A stretch of DNA of 64,000 nucleotides from Cordia subcordata (Eukaryota; Streptophyta; Magnoliopsida; Boraginales; Cordiaceae): contig JAPTOF010000009.1 of assembly GCA_028554755.1 (NCBI GenBank), positions 11,757,501 to 11,821,500 on the forward strand, read 5' to 3'. The position numbers and the translations under genes were made by a program. Below the pieces are notes generated by a model. The model searched no databases. It was given only the letters and a program-made list of their open reading frames with translations, and was not told the origin of the DNA. Positions 23,238 to 36,444 of the stretch are shown piece by piece; the first letter of the stretch is position 1, and every line of letters starts with the position of its first letter.

Positions 23238-26200
23238 AATATGTGTATGTATATCTATCTATAAATTTACTTTTTGGAAAAAAATGTAATCTATATATGT
23301 ACATATACCTGTCTCTGTTTGTCCCTCTCCTATATCATTTTTCTGGACTAAACTTTTAGTATTTTCTACAACTATATGGAGCCTTTCCTGCTGAATTTAT
23401 GGTGGATTTTTGAGCTGTCAGGAACCGTAAAACTTGTCCAAAGTCTTTGCACATTTGCGCAGAACCTCGTGCTGATGTTTGGTAGATACTTAATAATTTC
23501 TTAATCTGGAAGAATCCACTGAAATTATGAATATTTATTTGTTAATTTGTCTGCAGTTGAGTTATTTCAAACTTCAAAGTACTTTTACTGTCTTAAAGAT
23601 AGGTTATTTTATGTTACAAACATGGCCATGGTGGCAATGTCTGGAAATAGCAAATTGTGAGAATGTTATTTTATTTCATTATCACACTTTTGAGGCATGT
23701 GTTATAATTTTGTCGGCAATTGGGAAGAACTCCCTAGTTTCCTTAATGTCAAATTACTTCTATGTTATATCATCAAATGCAATGATGTTTATAGTTCTGT
23801 TTATGATGTGTATCTATTGTTAGCTTTCGAGATAGAATTGGACTGATGAGCCTCTGAATCTTTCAGTGGCTATGGAATTGCTGCTCAGGCGTTGATGGCA
23901 GTGATGAGAGCTCATGATGGTCGTGGTGAGCAGACACTGCTTACAAGTCGGATTCTGGAATCACTTGGTCTTTCTTCTCCAGATGAAATTATAGGGTATC
24001 TTTCCACTGAGACTTAATGCTTTGACATGCTATCTTTGGGAGAATCCTTATCATTTGCCCCATCCTCTAAAGACTAGGCTTATGTTCAAAAATTATGTAG
24101 ATTTGTGGATGTGCATCTTTGTGTACTTACAATGAGCATCTTTGCTGGAGATGGATTGGATGCAAAGTCTTCTTAATAGCATATTTTGAAAGTTCAAGGT
24201 AATTAGAGTGAGCACACTACAACCGACTAACCAAGATACAAGATCTAACTTCATAGATCACAAACTTTTATATTGACTAAAACACAACTTTCGTCCAGAC
24301 TACATGCCATTCCTGTTTCTCTGTGCAGAATGTGTAACTCTCCTCATTTTCTTGAGGGAATGAATATGTCATGGGCATTCCATTTGCAGCTTTATATAGT
24401 GGTCCTTATTTTACGGTATTTCTGGAAACTGTCTTTTATTCCACTGCTTCACATGGTCAAGACCATATGAATAAGTACTATTCTCGTGGTCAGGAAATCA
24501 TTAGAGGATAATCAATTCCAGGCTAGGCTTCATAAATTCGTAAGTTAGATTAACATAATGAAAAATTACTTATGGTAATAAAATGGTGTCCTCTGCAACA
24601 TTAAAAACTTCGAAGTCTATATGACATCTGAGGAACTAATTTAATAATTTTTTGATTACATGCTATATGAAATTGAATTTTACTGTCCTTTTCATCTTCT
24701 TACTAATTGGAATTTAGGTGGACCTACGCAGATCCATCTTGGGCGCGTATTGCAGCACTTGTTCCAGTTGTAGTATCGTGTGCGGAAGCTGGAGATCAAA
24801 TAGCTGATGAAATTCTTAACAAAGCAGTGCAGGAATTGGCTCTTAGTGTGAAAGCTGTAATCCGAACACTAAAGTTGGCCGGGGAAGGTTAGACTTGCTT
24901 GCCTTCAAAAGTCTAAGTGGGTGTTTCATTACCCAATTTAGGTTTTAAACTAAATACAGGGAGATTATTGAACTAAGCTTGTCATAACCAATTATCTTCA
25001 TCTCCCTTTGCAAGCCCTGCATATGATGGAAAGAAGAAATCTTACAGTAACATATAACCAGTTGTTTGCATATCTGGTTGCACGACTAGTAACATATAAC
25101 TAGTTGTTTGCGTATCTGGTTGCACGACTAGAAGGAAGAAAATCCTTGGGTGTATTGTTGCCTTCTTCAAGACGGTTAACAGTAATACACATCCATGAGC
25201 AACTGCTTACTTTGCCTTTATGTTGTTGCCTGCATCACTTTCATAACTGCAAGCAAATATTCACTCAGCAACATGATAAGGAGCATTTTGAAACAAAAAG
25301 AAATGCTAGGGAAACGATTGACAGTTTTACCATATAATTCCTGATTTGTACATAATAGATGAATGACCATCCAATCCATAGATTTTTTATTGATTAGACA
25401 AGTTTCTTCGCAATTACTTTAATCTTTTGGTGTTGTCTTAAGAATCTCAAAGTATATAGTTGGGTTGCACTCTTTTTAATGTTTATTGCTCCTTTTGTTT
25501 CAAGAATTTTGAAATGTTGGTGAAATTCATGGAAAAGAGACTACGATTTCTTAAGGGACCAATTCAAAAGTTAGTTAGAAACTCTAGAGTCTAATTATTA
25601 ATATCATCAGATGGATAAATATCTTTTGCTTCTGCTCCTTCAGTGATACTCTTAAGAGAGAATGTGTGTTGTATGTCCAGTCATTCTACAATTTTATTCA
25701 TTGTCAACTTGTATATTATTCATGAGATTTATGTAGGTCCATGAAGAAGTTTCAATTTAAGTGAACTTGTAACTTGATTAAATTGCTGAAGGGAAGGGAG
25801 AACCTCTGAAACTGGTAATGTCAGATTTCAGTTACACAGTGTTATCAAACTGGGAAATCAAATTTTGCTTGGATTTTGATTCTTTATTCTTTTTGATAGC
25901 TTTAAGCTTTGACCAGCCTACATTTCAGAATTCAGTTCAGTTTTAACTTATTGATAAAAGGCCCCTTCATCTAGTCCAATCTTAAAGCACATCTAGTTCA
26001 ATCTTAAAGCAAGTGTTAGAGTGTGAACGTAAACTTATCTGTCTCTTAGGTAATATGATTTTGGACATAATATACAATCTATCTGAGGATATTGTAGTGT
26101 ATGTAAATTAAAAATGTTGGTATAATGTATTTAACATTCAATAGATTGTATACTTGTTGCAACTGCAGATGGGAATGGGTCTTTCCCTGTTGTCATGGTT

Positions 26201-27545
26201 GGTGGTGTCCTTGAAGCCAACAAGAGGTGGGATATAGGAAAAGAAGTTATCAAATCTATTTCACAGACCTACCCTGCTGTTTGTCCAATTAGACCAAAGG
26301 TTAGTGGTCTTCACCCACATTTCAGTTTCTTTACTCCCTCAACTTCATCTACTTGTCGTTATTCTGTCTTGGGGAGGGTTCAAGGGGAATTGAGATCTAT
26401 TTCTTTTTCACGAATAAGAACATGGAGAGAGAAAAAGAGCAATAAATGCTGCTGCTGCTTCTTTAATATGACCATGTATCCTTGTCTGTTAAGAAATGGA
26501 AAGGAAATAGTTTGGATTGCAGGATGGCCATGTGTCACAAATGCAACATCCAAACCATCTTCGAAAGAAATTTCATTTGCTGAAGTCATCAGTATTCTTC
26601 ATAAATTTTCTGAAAGAGAAAGGGCTGCATGAGTTGCTGAAATTTAGCATTGTCGATGCTTTTTTTCTCTTTCTCATCTTTACTTTTACCCATAACATTT
26701 TTTCCTTCTCCACTAGATAGAACTGTGGGGAAAGGAAACATCATTGCTGTGTCTCTTTGTCTCTGTGCTGTGGCTAGACATCTAATGAAGTTTTAAATCA
26801 TGTAAACCTTCAGTAGCAGCCTCAGATAATTAAATTGGTTATTTTTCAGTTGCAGCTTTGTGTTTTAAGTTTCTGAGATTTTTCTTCTGGTAGTCTTCAT
26901 TGTCAAGTTCTCTTAACTAGATTCCCTTTTTGTCCTGATATGTATATATATTTCTTTTTCCTGACACATAGAATTATAGAGATCAGCGCCATATTTTATA
27001 GCACAAAATTAAGCAGTTGATTGTAGATTAAGACAAATTATGCTCTTTATAGCAAACTTTCTTCCCTTTCTCTTCCCTATCTCTCTTCCTCTTAAAAAGA
27101 GGAAAAGAAGAGAATAAGAAAGAAAGAAAAAGCAGGAAAATCGTCAAGGGGTAAACTTGAGAATCATAGACCTGACTCAGCAATGTCGTTTAGAAAGGAA
27201 TTTAAATTTGAAGTGTTGGTTTCCAAAATTTTCACAAACCAGTTACAAGGCTTTCCCAGAAATTTTCATTTCTTTAAAGTTGGTAGTTGGTGCTTTGTTT
27301 TCTAAAGCTTTTCAGCATTTTCTCGCTTTATGATCACGTAAGGCTCTGACAAGGGCAAAACAACCTAATAATACTCATTGTTCAGGTTCTGTGTGCGCTC
27401 TATTTTGCTTTTTCCACCTATTAGGTATCCATGACTTCTTTACCTTGCAATATTGCTTTGTTCTTAGGTGGAGCCTGCCGTGGGAGCAGCATTGCTAGCC
27501 TGGAACATGTTGATGAAAGAAGCGGCAGTGAATGGCCATAGATGA
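19187..27545 (+). CDS. NAGK: N-acetyl-D-glucosamine kinase, 7 exons, 340 aa
   Basis: Phosphorylates N-acetylglucosamine with ATP to the 6-phosphate, a salvage step toward UDP-GlcNAc, probably in the cytosol (no signal peptide seen). Exons read by hand: 19187-19361, 20089-20236, 20945-21136, 23867-23995, 24718-24887, 26169-26299, 27468-27545. All borders are GT-AG and phases agree. The spliced protein is 340 aa, close to the plant family. BadF/BadG/BcrA/BcrD ATPase fold (actin/hexokinase type): phosphate-1 loop GVDGGATST (13-21), GVSGVNHP (90-97), HNDA (120-123), phosphate-2 segment LIAGTGS (140-146), GDWGSGYGIAAQAL (168-181), WTYADPSWARIAALVP (216-231), adenosine-side MVGGVL (281-286), and VEPAVGAALLAWN near the C terminus (316-328). 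I chose the ATG at 19187, after an A-run and GA-run in the leader. The first exon is GC-rich, unlike its surroundings. It is convergent with the gene at 28750-33272. Introns 3 and 5 hold short duplications but no disruption. Identification rests on recognition of the plant NAGK protein. Confidence 0.93.
21137..23866. other. NAGK intron 3 (2.7 kb), repeats only
   Basis: No embedded gene recognised. It contains a 46-bp tandem duplication (22651-22742) and a TA/TG microsatellite (about 23200-23238). Confidence 0.8.
22651..22742. repeat. 46-bp tandem duplication in NAGK intron 3
   Basis: Units 22651-22696 and 22697-22742 start TTAGCAAGAGAATGA and differ at only two or three bases. Confidence 0.9.
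25046..25129. repeat. 42-bp tandem duplication in NAGK intron 5
   Basis: Units 25046-25087 and 25088-25129 start AGTAACATATAAC and differ at two bases. Confidence 0.9.
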
Positions 27546-28749
27546 CCTGGAATCTGCAACTGCATAACTGTATATCTAAGAAGTGCCTCGCCAAGCATAC
27601 TTCTGTAATTGTTAATTTAATTAGCCTGCTACCATCTACACTCTACAGACCTCACTTTCAAGTTGCTTGCACAAATGTCTATAGAAACATTGGAAGGTCC
27701 ACTTAAGCTGGCTGTATCAGAGTTCATTCATATATCTCTGTCTCCATTGTATTACCCTTGTGCTCCCATGGCTCATTTAAAGTGTGATTTAAGCTCATCT
27801 TGTTTCTTGATTTTCCTTCTCTTATAACATATGGGACAGGATAAGTGCTTTCTGTAAACCCACATTTCAACTAAAGCCAGCTTGATAAGAAAATTTTCGA
27901 ACAGGCCTATCTTGTCCAGGAACATCAACAGTAGTTGTATGCCTGCGGAGAGTAATAATGGTCCTCTGATGTTTTTATTTATAACGGAGGGGGAAATAAG
28001 TGATAAGAAAAGGTGTAAATCCAATAAGCCAGAGGTGGGTTGGTGGTTGAAAAATCTCACCCTTTTTCTGGCCAAGTATAAAAAATCTTATCCTTGGTAG
28101 CCCTGAAGCAGGCTCGATACCAACAATTGAACTACTAGAGAGGATGAAAGCGTTATCCGAAATGATTAGGGTAATTAATTTAACTTTTGTGGAGATTCAC
28201 CTTATTATTTAGCTGGCAGTAGAATACAGTTCACGCATTTATATTGAGCGCAATAGCCTCCAACTAGTAGCAGTTACATCCTACAAGTATGCAAGTATAC
28301 GGCAAATAATTGAATTATATGCAGTCAGGATCAGATGGCTAAAACTTGAAAAGCAGAAGCATATGAACCAATAGTGTGCAAAGCACAGTAATGAACTGCA
28401 AAAATTCTACTTCATTAGACTGCTTTTGAAATTTACAAAGCAGTACTGTACAAAAGAAAAAGAATGTGGAAGAGTATAAAAGCCCTATATGTGGTATGCT
28501 AGAACCTGTTAAAATATACAATGGACGAGAACAAGGATTTTTACATCAGCTCTATCAAAATTGATTGTTCTCCCCCCATTCTACTAATAGAGTTCTACCG
28601 GTAACAAGTAACGGGCTGCACAAGGAATACATCTTCCTATCTGCTCGGGAAACCTCTTGCCAAGCTTCGTTATCTGAACATGGGAAAATGGTAAAACCAC
28701 TATCCCTTCAAAGATAGCACAAAGAAGATTACAATACCATGTTTGAGGA
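27546..28749. other. Convergent 3' UTR / intergenic space
   Basis: Holds the 3' UTR of NAGK (right after 27545) and that of the coiled-coil gene (left of 28750, minus strand). No further gene seen. Small ORFs on both strands lack recognisable motifs. Confidence 0.6.
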
Positions 28750-31700
28750 TCAGCCTGACTTGGTTGATTCTCCACTCAGTTCCCTTCTAACCAGCTGAAG
28801 AATCTCCATTATCTGCAACAAGGAAAAGAAACAAATAGGAAAGAGATAATTCAATCATCTGTAATATTTCTGTAGATACTCCACCGCTATAAATTATGTC
28901 AAATAGAAAAGTTTGAACAGCATCATAACCTGCTTTGGTTGTCATATTTGGTAATTTGTACATTACAAGGATCGAACCAACAAAACTTATGTTATTGAAA
29001 AGATTGATGTGATTATTTAAAAGCTGGTTGCAATTGTCCACTTCACTTTTACAGAATTAACATGCTCCAAAGTTCCATTGCTATCAGGTTTTCTCATCCA
29101 ATTAGGGATTTCTAGTGACATAACAATTAAACAAATACAAAGCCAATATGACTCCAAGCTATTTCAAAGACTGTATGGACTAACATCTATATGCCAGTTT
29201 ATGCAAAATTACCAAGCTTTTAATTTTCTCCTTGTATTCTTTCTAACAGCAAATTTGGGCTCATAAGGACCGCTTAATTTTATTAAAGGACAGGAGACAA
29301 TTACAGTCAGCACATAGACAGATGACCTCTATCTCGCACCATCTTGAAGCAACCTTCTACCATGAGCCTCTCCTCATTAAATAATGGTACAATTCATCTC
29401 TCCTACTCATAAGTATTACTGAGGAAAAGAAAAGTTGGTGCATTAGATTCCTTTATACTGCAAACTAGCTTAATTAGATCACAGTTCAGGACAATAAGTC
29501 AGTAACTGAGTACCAAAAGATTATTTGATCCCCTTATTGATGGACCATGGGTACTATGAGAACATAAGAATAGACTACTATTCCTAATATTGTATTAAGT
29601 TTGAAGATGCTTAAGGTGAAAGCTATAACCATTCAAGAATCAAAAAATAAAAATTGTACATGAATAAATCTCCTACAGCAACAAGCATCACAATTGAAGA
29701 TGCTTAAGGTGAAAGCTATAACCATTCAAGAATCAAAAAATAAAAATTGTACATGAATAAATCTCCTACAGCAACAAGCATCACAATCTTCCATAATAGT
29801 AATCCATCTTACCCCAGGATAGTGCTTTAAAATTGGAGAATAATGATCGAGAGCTATATAAATCTTTTCTAGTAGGCCCAAAAGTGTATCCACTTCATCT
29901 CCCAAAAGATCAACCTGAACATTGTAAAAAAATAAGACACTAGAGCAGATAAGAAAAAAGGGAGAGAGTAATCATATGACCATCACTATTGTAAATGTTC
30001 TCATATTATTATAACCAGTCATTATGCTTCCCATAATCAAAATATTTTTACTACTTACTTCAGCCTCAGCCTTCTGCAGATCAGTGGACCTCCACTCAAG
30101 CCTCTGTTTGTACATCAGCCCTGTTTTTCTTAAGGAATTGGCTTTCTTGGTAAGAGATCGCACTTGAGAATATGAATCTTCCAACCTTAATAGCAAAGGG
30201 ACAACATATATCAGGAGTCCATAACAAGACTCAACAGTATGATCAATTAAAAATATCAAGACTCAACAGTATGATCAATTAAAGTTACTTAAAAGACAAA
30301 CTTGACCAGAAAGTAGAGAGTATATCAGAATGAGATAGCATGATCTCTCTCTTGAACCCTAGTTGTGTTATAGCATGTCGACAAAGCTTTCTACAAAATT
30401 TAGGTGAACTTGACTAAAATGGTTAGCCTTTCCGTTGGGCTCAATCTTTATTCTTCATTTTTCTCCTCATTATAGTCTTCTCATATCTATCCCAAACACT
30501 CAAGATGTTTCAAAAGATAAACCTTGTGTCCATTTAGCAAACCTAGAATTAAATCATGAACACGCTTTATGTAGAGCTATCCCCCAATCTCAAAAGCAGA
30601 TGACTACAGCACAGAACTGTGGATGGAGTGTTGCTCACAAAAACTTTACCACATAAGAAAATTCAATCTTTTAAGCAGACGCATAAACACCATACTTTTA
30701 AACTGTTCAAGGGAGAAGGGGTTGTTGAGATGGTAGAAATCAAATTAACGCTCTGTAATGTACTAAAGTATCAAATGCAATCCCAAAGTAGATGAAAATA
30801 CAATCAATTTGAAATAATTTATATACACCTGAAAATATTCCTCTTAATACTCCCGGCAACTTTTGATTCAAAATCTGCAAGCAGTTCTGACAGCCCATGG
30901 ACATTAAGAACTACAGCTTCCATTTGTTTCTTCAGTTCTGCTTCTTTAGCTTCAGCCAATAATAGATTGTTGTGCCTCTCTAGCGACAGAGCAAGTATCT
31001 TTTCTCTTTGTTCGTCAGCTTTCTTTAACTCCTTTGTTTTTTCTCCGACCATGTGACGCAATTCACAAATTTCTACTTTATCTTCTTCAATTTTCTGAAG
31101 TGCATCTACTAGTTCATTTTTGACCGACTCAATTTCCTTACTTTTTTCAGAAGCTAGTGTTCGGTGCTGACTCTCCTGTTCTCTAACAATGTTTAGCTCG
31201 CCAGAGAGTAGCTCCACTTGCTGCTTTTCTTTTGTCAATGAAACAAATAAGTCCCCTGCTAACTTCTCCTTCTCTTGTAACAATGCTTCAAGTGTGAGTA
31301 CTTCTTGCCTTAGTCTCTCCTTCTCTTGAATTATAACCCATAATCTACTTTCCCTTTCCAAAGATCTCTTTTCTAGTGAAATTCTGTTTTCACTTTCAGT
31401 CAGACATCTGGAATTTAATTCCCTAAGTTTCTCCTCAGCATCCTTGGCAAGTTCTCTGAATATCAATCCACAGAGTTCTTGCTCCATCAGTGCTTCTATA
31501 TCTGAATCTTCAACACAACATTCATTTATACTTCCAGCAGTAACAGCAGCTTCTCCCAAGATAATGTCATAAATTTCCTTCTCGATACGGAACTCCATTT
31601 CAGATTCTTCAGTGTCACATTTCAGCTGTCCACCCAATTCCATGAGGAAACATTTATATATATCATCATTTATAGCAACTTCAATATGTACATCTTCAAT

Positions 31701-33272
31701 GGTTGAATTGAGATCTGCTATTAACTTTTGCATGTTTGCCTCAGAGAACGAATGCTGCAACATTTTCTCTTCAGCATAAGAAACTTCTGAAGAAAGATGC
31801 TTCAGTTCATTTTTCTTATCACTGACTAAGTCTCTAAGTTGACGATTTTCTGAAAGAAGGCTACCAAGTCTATTCTTCAAATTACCAACACTCTCAGCAT
31901 TGTCAGTCAGGGCAGGCATATTTTCATCCTCTCTGAGAATCCCATTCAATGTCATGATTACATCTGGGATCTTTCTTCTTATTGTGTCAAACTCCTTGTT
32001 ATCCTTCCGAAGAGGCAAAGAATTCCCCCGTTCTTTAAGATTTAAGTACTCACGTTTTAAGCGGAAATATTCTTCTGTCTGTTTCTGCACAATAGACTCA
32101 TGATCTCTCTTCATCTTTGTAATCATGGAATTGAAGTAAGTCACCAGCCCATCTTTTGTCAAATGTTTCAATATTGTTGCATCGAAATTTTCAGGCATAT
32201 CAATCTTGGGATCTTCGAGCTTCCCATTTCCTTGCCAAACAGATGTTGAAGATACACTGACTGCCTTGTGATGGGAATTATTATAGATATCATGTGATCC
32301 ATGAGAACTTAACTGCCCAGTTTCTGGAGGGGATAGTAACTTCAAAATTGCATCTAATTCAGACCGTAAACTGGATATGTCATTGAACTTTTCATGCCAA
32401 TTCATGCTGGGGATGCCACCAAATTTAGCACTTTGATCCCACAACTTCTCCTCAAACTCCTCCTGAAGACTCCGGATGGCACTCTGCATCACCATAGCCT
32501 CAATTTCTCCTTGAAACTCCTGCTCCTGCTTCCACTCAAAGAGAGATGTCTTAGACAGCTGTAGAACATCATCCATCCTTCCCCACATGGAGTCCACAGT
32601 ATCTATTAGACTAGTCAGCATGTTATCTACACGAGCCCAGCTTTCACATTCCTTTTCTCTCAGAATTCCACCCACTCCAACCAACTCAGAAACAGAATTG
32701 ATCCTCTTAATCGAAGCACACCCTCCTGCATCATCAATTTCTTTCTTAAGCTTCTGAAACTGCTCATTTGCTGCATTCCTAAGGCTTCTCAGAGAATCCC
32801 TCATCTCATCATGCTCCATAGACACATGAGATTGTCTCAATGGTCTTCCATAAGTCATGTTCTTAAGCTCGTTCTCTTTCATCAATAACTCCAAACACTC
32901 AACTTTATCCACTTTGAGTTCATGGAATCGCATCAAACGGGCAAGTTCCAGTTCTTTTGTGGCAATTCTCTCGGCTGCCTCTTGTTCCACAGCATTGATC
33001 ATTCCCTTCATAACAGAATCGTTTACCATCCGCGAAATCATTAGTCTGTCATTTATATCTTCCAAATACAAATCAAGATCCTCTAAAAGCTCATTTTCCA
33101 AGTTTTCAGTCTCCTTTTCGACATTATTAACCTCCGCCCCCAAGCCATTTCCATTACATGGAATCTCTCTGTCATAATTAACCTCTGCCTCCAAGCCATT
33201 CCTTTTACAGGAAACTGATACATCCCCATTTAAACTCCCTTCACTCTCCAACCCCACTTGAGCATCCTCCAT
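28750..33272 (-). CDS. WAP: WPP domain-associated protein-like long coiled coil, 4 coding exons, 911 aa
   Basis: Coding exons on the minus strand: 33272-30829 (2,444 nt), 30185-30059, 29914-29813 and 28812-28750. All have GT-AG borders and compatible phases; the second donor is GTAAGT. The first ATG (33272) is preceded in frame by TAG 24 nt upstream. The N-terminal acidic region (about 55-150) has [20 protein letters not shown] and [18 protein letters not shown]. From about 370 to 810 the protein is mostly heptad-rich (Leu, Glu, Lys) and predicted coiled coil by eye. The last three exons supply [34 protein letters not shown] and [15 protein letters not shown], a conserved end in plant relatives. 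The family was described as a partner of WPP-domain (MAF1-type) proteins. A structural or tethering role at endomembrane or nuclear envelope is inference. There is no signal peptide or clear membrane segment, unlike tail-anchored WIT proteins. It is not a myosin despite similar annotation of some homologues: no motor domain. Confidence 0.85.
29601..29786. repeat. Perfect or near-perfect 93-bp tandem duplication in intron 3 of the coiled-coil gene
   Basis: Units 29601-29693 and 29694-29786 start TTGAAGATGCTTAAGG; I find no difference between them. The array ends 26 bp from the exon 3 donor (29812). Confidence 0.93.
30225..30283. repeat. 32-bp tandem duplication in intron 1 of the coiled-coil gene
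   Basis: CAAGACTCAACAGTATGATC repeats with a 32-bp period (30225, 30257), just upstream of exon 2 on the minus strand. Confidence 0.85.
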
Positions 33273-34200
33273 TAGCTCATATACTATTTCTGTCTACTCC
33301 TTACAGTCGATACCGAACCAAATTACACTTTGTCTCGCTAAGTTGACTATACAGAATTGATGACGCCGCTTATTTCTGCACCCAATTATCAAATAAATAT
33401 ATTAATCAATAAATAAGCAGAACACTGATAAAAGCTTTCCAAAATAAACAAATAAAAGCTGCACAAGCTTAAACAGAAAAAAAAGACTTATAAGCGAACT
33501 TAAAGAAGACAACTTTAAACAAGAACTTAAGCACAAACACAAAATCATAAAGAAGAAGACTCTAAGACCCAATAAATCAAAATCTAGTTTTTTTTTTTTT
33601 TCAAAATTAATCAAATAAAAACCGCCAATTAAGCAATTATAAGCTAACTTAAAAGAAGATAACTTTAAGCAAGAATTTAAAGCAGCACCTGAAAATGCTT
33701 CTTCAAGCAAGAATTTAAAGCAGCACCTGAAAATGCTTCTTTGCTTTTGCTGTGACTTTTGGTTTCTTAGGGTTTGTGATTGTGTGTGTGTGTGTGAGAA
33801 AGAGAGAATATTAGGTGTAGAATGAGCGGGAGTGGAAAAGAATACGATAAAATAAATGAGGGCTTTTAATTAATAACGGCGTAGTTTGCGTGACTTGTCA
33901 TTATTTCATTTTTTTGTTTTTTTGTTTTGCTTTGATTAATTCTTTTTCTAATGTTTAGTATTTAGATTTGTAAATTTGATTTTCTTGAGGTAAAGGTCAC
34001 AAAAGTTGACCAAAAGAAAGACAAGAAAATGAAAAGCTGCGGAATGAGTGTAGTAGCTGCGACGTGGGAGCTGAGACACTCGACAACGCGATCGAATCTC
34101 ATTTCAGTTTTATTTATATCTTTTTCATTTCTCGGTTCACGCACATCCTCACTCACGCTTACCTCGCCTGCTTTTGCGCTCCTGCTATTGCTTTAAAAAA
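33273..34200 (-). promoter_or_regulatory. 5' UTR, possible leader intron and promoter of the coiled-coil gene
   Basis: On the minus strand, GGGTGCAG|AAAT near 33382 is a plausible acceptor and CAG|GTGCTG at 33727 and again at 33689 are plausible donors, giving a leader intron of roughly 300-350 bp. The two donors arise from the tandem duplication 33667-33742. A second, older duplication relates 33488-33540 to 33635-33687. A GA/GT-rich tract (33780-33810) lies just upstream of the leader exon. Confidence 0.5.
33667..33742. repeat. 38-bp tandem duplication containing a possible splice donor
   Basis: Units 33667-33704 and 33705-33742 differ only at the last base. Each contains, on the minus strand, TTTTCAG|GTGCTGC. 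Confidence 0.9.
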
Positions 34201-34261
34201 ATAAAAAATGAAAGAAAAGGACAATGCTATTGCCTATTGCCTATTGCTACACTGTAATGCT

Positions 34262-34550
34262 GAGAGAATGAGTTAAATATTTTATTTTTTTAAAAAAAAT
34301 TAAAATGTCATATTTTTAAAGTAAAATGTTGTAAAATGTATTTGCGAGTTGTGCAAACTCGAAGATTAGAATTTTTTTTTCTTTTGAAAAGCAAATTTTT
34401 GAGTTTAGAAACTAGAAGATGTAAAAAATCAAAAAAGATTTTCGAGTTTTGAAAATTTAAAATTGAGTTTTGTGGCATTTTATTCATTAGTTTAAAAAAT
34501 ATAATATTTTAAATTTTTTTTAGAATGAGGTCTTTTTAACTCATTCTCTC
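34262..34550. mobile_element. MITE with 16-bp terminal inverted repeats
   Basis: GAGAGAATGAGTTAAA at 34262 and its reverse complement (TTTAACTCATTCTCTC) ending at 34550 bound a 289-bp AT-rich element without coding capacity. The target duplication is unclear, so the superfamily is not assigned. Confidence 0.75.
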
Positions 34551-36444
34551 TTGTAATCCTATTAAGTCAACTTTCTATTTTTCTTCTTCTTTTTTTCTTT
34601 TTTGGGTATAATTTTTTGACATTATCATAAAATGATATGGTACTTTATAATTGTAAATTCTTGCTCAAAGCTTTATGGAATTCGATATGACTTAATTTTT
34701 GTTAAAAAAGCAAAAGTATTTTCATTAAACTCAAATGAAACTTTTACAATGATAACAAGGAAGATGATTTAATACAGGGATATCTCCCAATCGCGAATAT
34801 CTAATAAAAGTGTTAAGCAAGCTATTAGGAAACTTCCTGCCAAAATTCAATTTGATTCTAATACTCCTAACTATATTCTCAAATAAGTGCTCCTTTGTAC
34901 AAAATTGCCTTAAATGGATTCTGTTGGAATATTTCTCTTTAAAATATGCTGTCGTTAATTATTTTTTATTTTATAAAATAAGCTGAATATATGATTTGTA
35001 AGTTGGCAGTGTGATTATATTGGATTAAGCCCACCTCATAATTTCATACGGTTCTTTTGTGAGTATGCTCATATATTTTGATAAATCTTTTTTTATGGGT
35101 AGGACTGTTAAAATTTATTATAAATAAGGTTAGGTCTCCTTTCCTATTCTTAACTTAACAATTGTTCTTATAAGCATCTGTTAATATTGAGTAGAGCAGG
35201 GAGAGGAAGTTCTAAGCCTAAACTAGGTAACAGTTATTTTTTCAACAATTTCTTTAACAATAATGGCTCAAATAAGTACTCACTTCCGCTATCAATTATG
35301 TTTTAAATTTTTAAATTTTTTACTGTAAATTGATTTATATGTTTTTTTGCGCTTACATATTCTCCTATTATACTCATATCAAAACTCAGCAATCGCTGCT
35401 CCAACACAGTAGTCTTAATAATGTTGCTTGCAGGTCTTCACTTTTGCCTATTCTGTCACTTGAAGCATTAAGCATCTCCTAGTTTAGCTCCAAAAAGCCC
35501 AAACACAGCATTAAGTTATTTTTAACTTTTTTTAGAGTAAATTACACGAAAGTTTTAATGTTGTCCATATTTTCTTCAATTAATTTTTATTATTTTAAAA
35601 ATATCTAAAATGAGTCTTTAATATTTCATAAATATAGTTAAATTAGTCTCATTGTTTCAAAACATTCATATTACATTTCAAACTTTCACAAACTTATCCA
35701 AATTTTAAAGCAATAGGATCAATTTGGCTATGTTTGTGAGATATTGAAGATTAATATGATTTTCTGAAACAATAGATGCTAGATTGAAAGAAATGATTTA
35801 CCCAAATTTTATATCAAATACTACAGTATTAGTTGTCGTCAAATAAATGAGTACCTTTTATTTATAACACTTATTATATAGGGTGTTGTCAAAATGATAA
35901 TATTTAGTTAAGATGAATTTATTTGGTTGACCAAATAATCTTATTTACTTGTAAAATTTGTCACATAAAATGTCTAATACAAAAGTACTTCAGAGGTAAG
36001 TTTTAGGGGACACGAATTTGAGTGGCATATGGCAGCACACTTAGCTTGTATTGGGAGTTAAAGTTTGTTCACCCAAAAAAGAAAAAGAGGGTGGGAAAAG
36101 TTACAAGTATGACTTTGTCAAATGATGATGAAAAAAAAAAAAAAAGGGATGATGCAACAATTAATGTGTGTACTCTAAAGATAACATTATTACAAGGTAG
36201 GGCTCTAATGCCTTTTGACTTTTATCTAGTTGAAAATTTCCAGAGTAAAGATTGGGAAAAAAAAAGAAAATACTTTTCAACTATATTGGATAGAATAAGA
36301 TGCATTCTCCAAAATTCCACTCCAGCTGCATTAAGACTTTTTTTTTTAAAAAAAAAAATTTCAACATGTGGTTAAAAAGTTAATAATAATGATATTGATG
36401 CCTAAACCTGCCAATGAATTATGATTGATGAGTAATTGAGTATA
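34551..36444. other. AT-rich intergenic stretch, no gene
   Basis: A 35.53-35.81 kb segment has MITE-like ends (TAGAGTAAATTACACG / AAATGATTTACCC) but no clean borders. The ORF at 36022-36375 is homopolymer-rich and looks accidental. Confidence 0.5.

Noticed and set aside
26195..26632. 145-codon ORF running on from NAGK exon 6
   Set aside because: It reads through the donor at 26300 into the intron; splicing to exon 7 restores the conserved C terminus.
27773..28075. Minus-strand 100-codon ORF between the two convergent genes
   Set aside because: No recognisable motif, beyond the coiled-coil gene's last exon, AT-rich intergenic.
30819..33272. Single-exon 817-residue reading of the coiled-coil gene
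   Set aside because: The last residues after IF-R are intron; a proper donor at 30829/30828 and three downstream exons with conserved ends give 911 residues.
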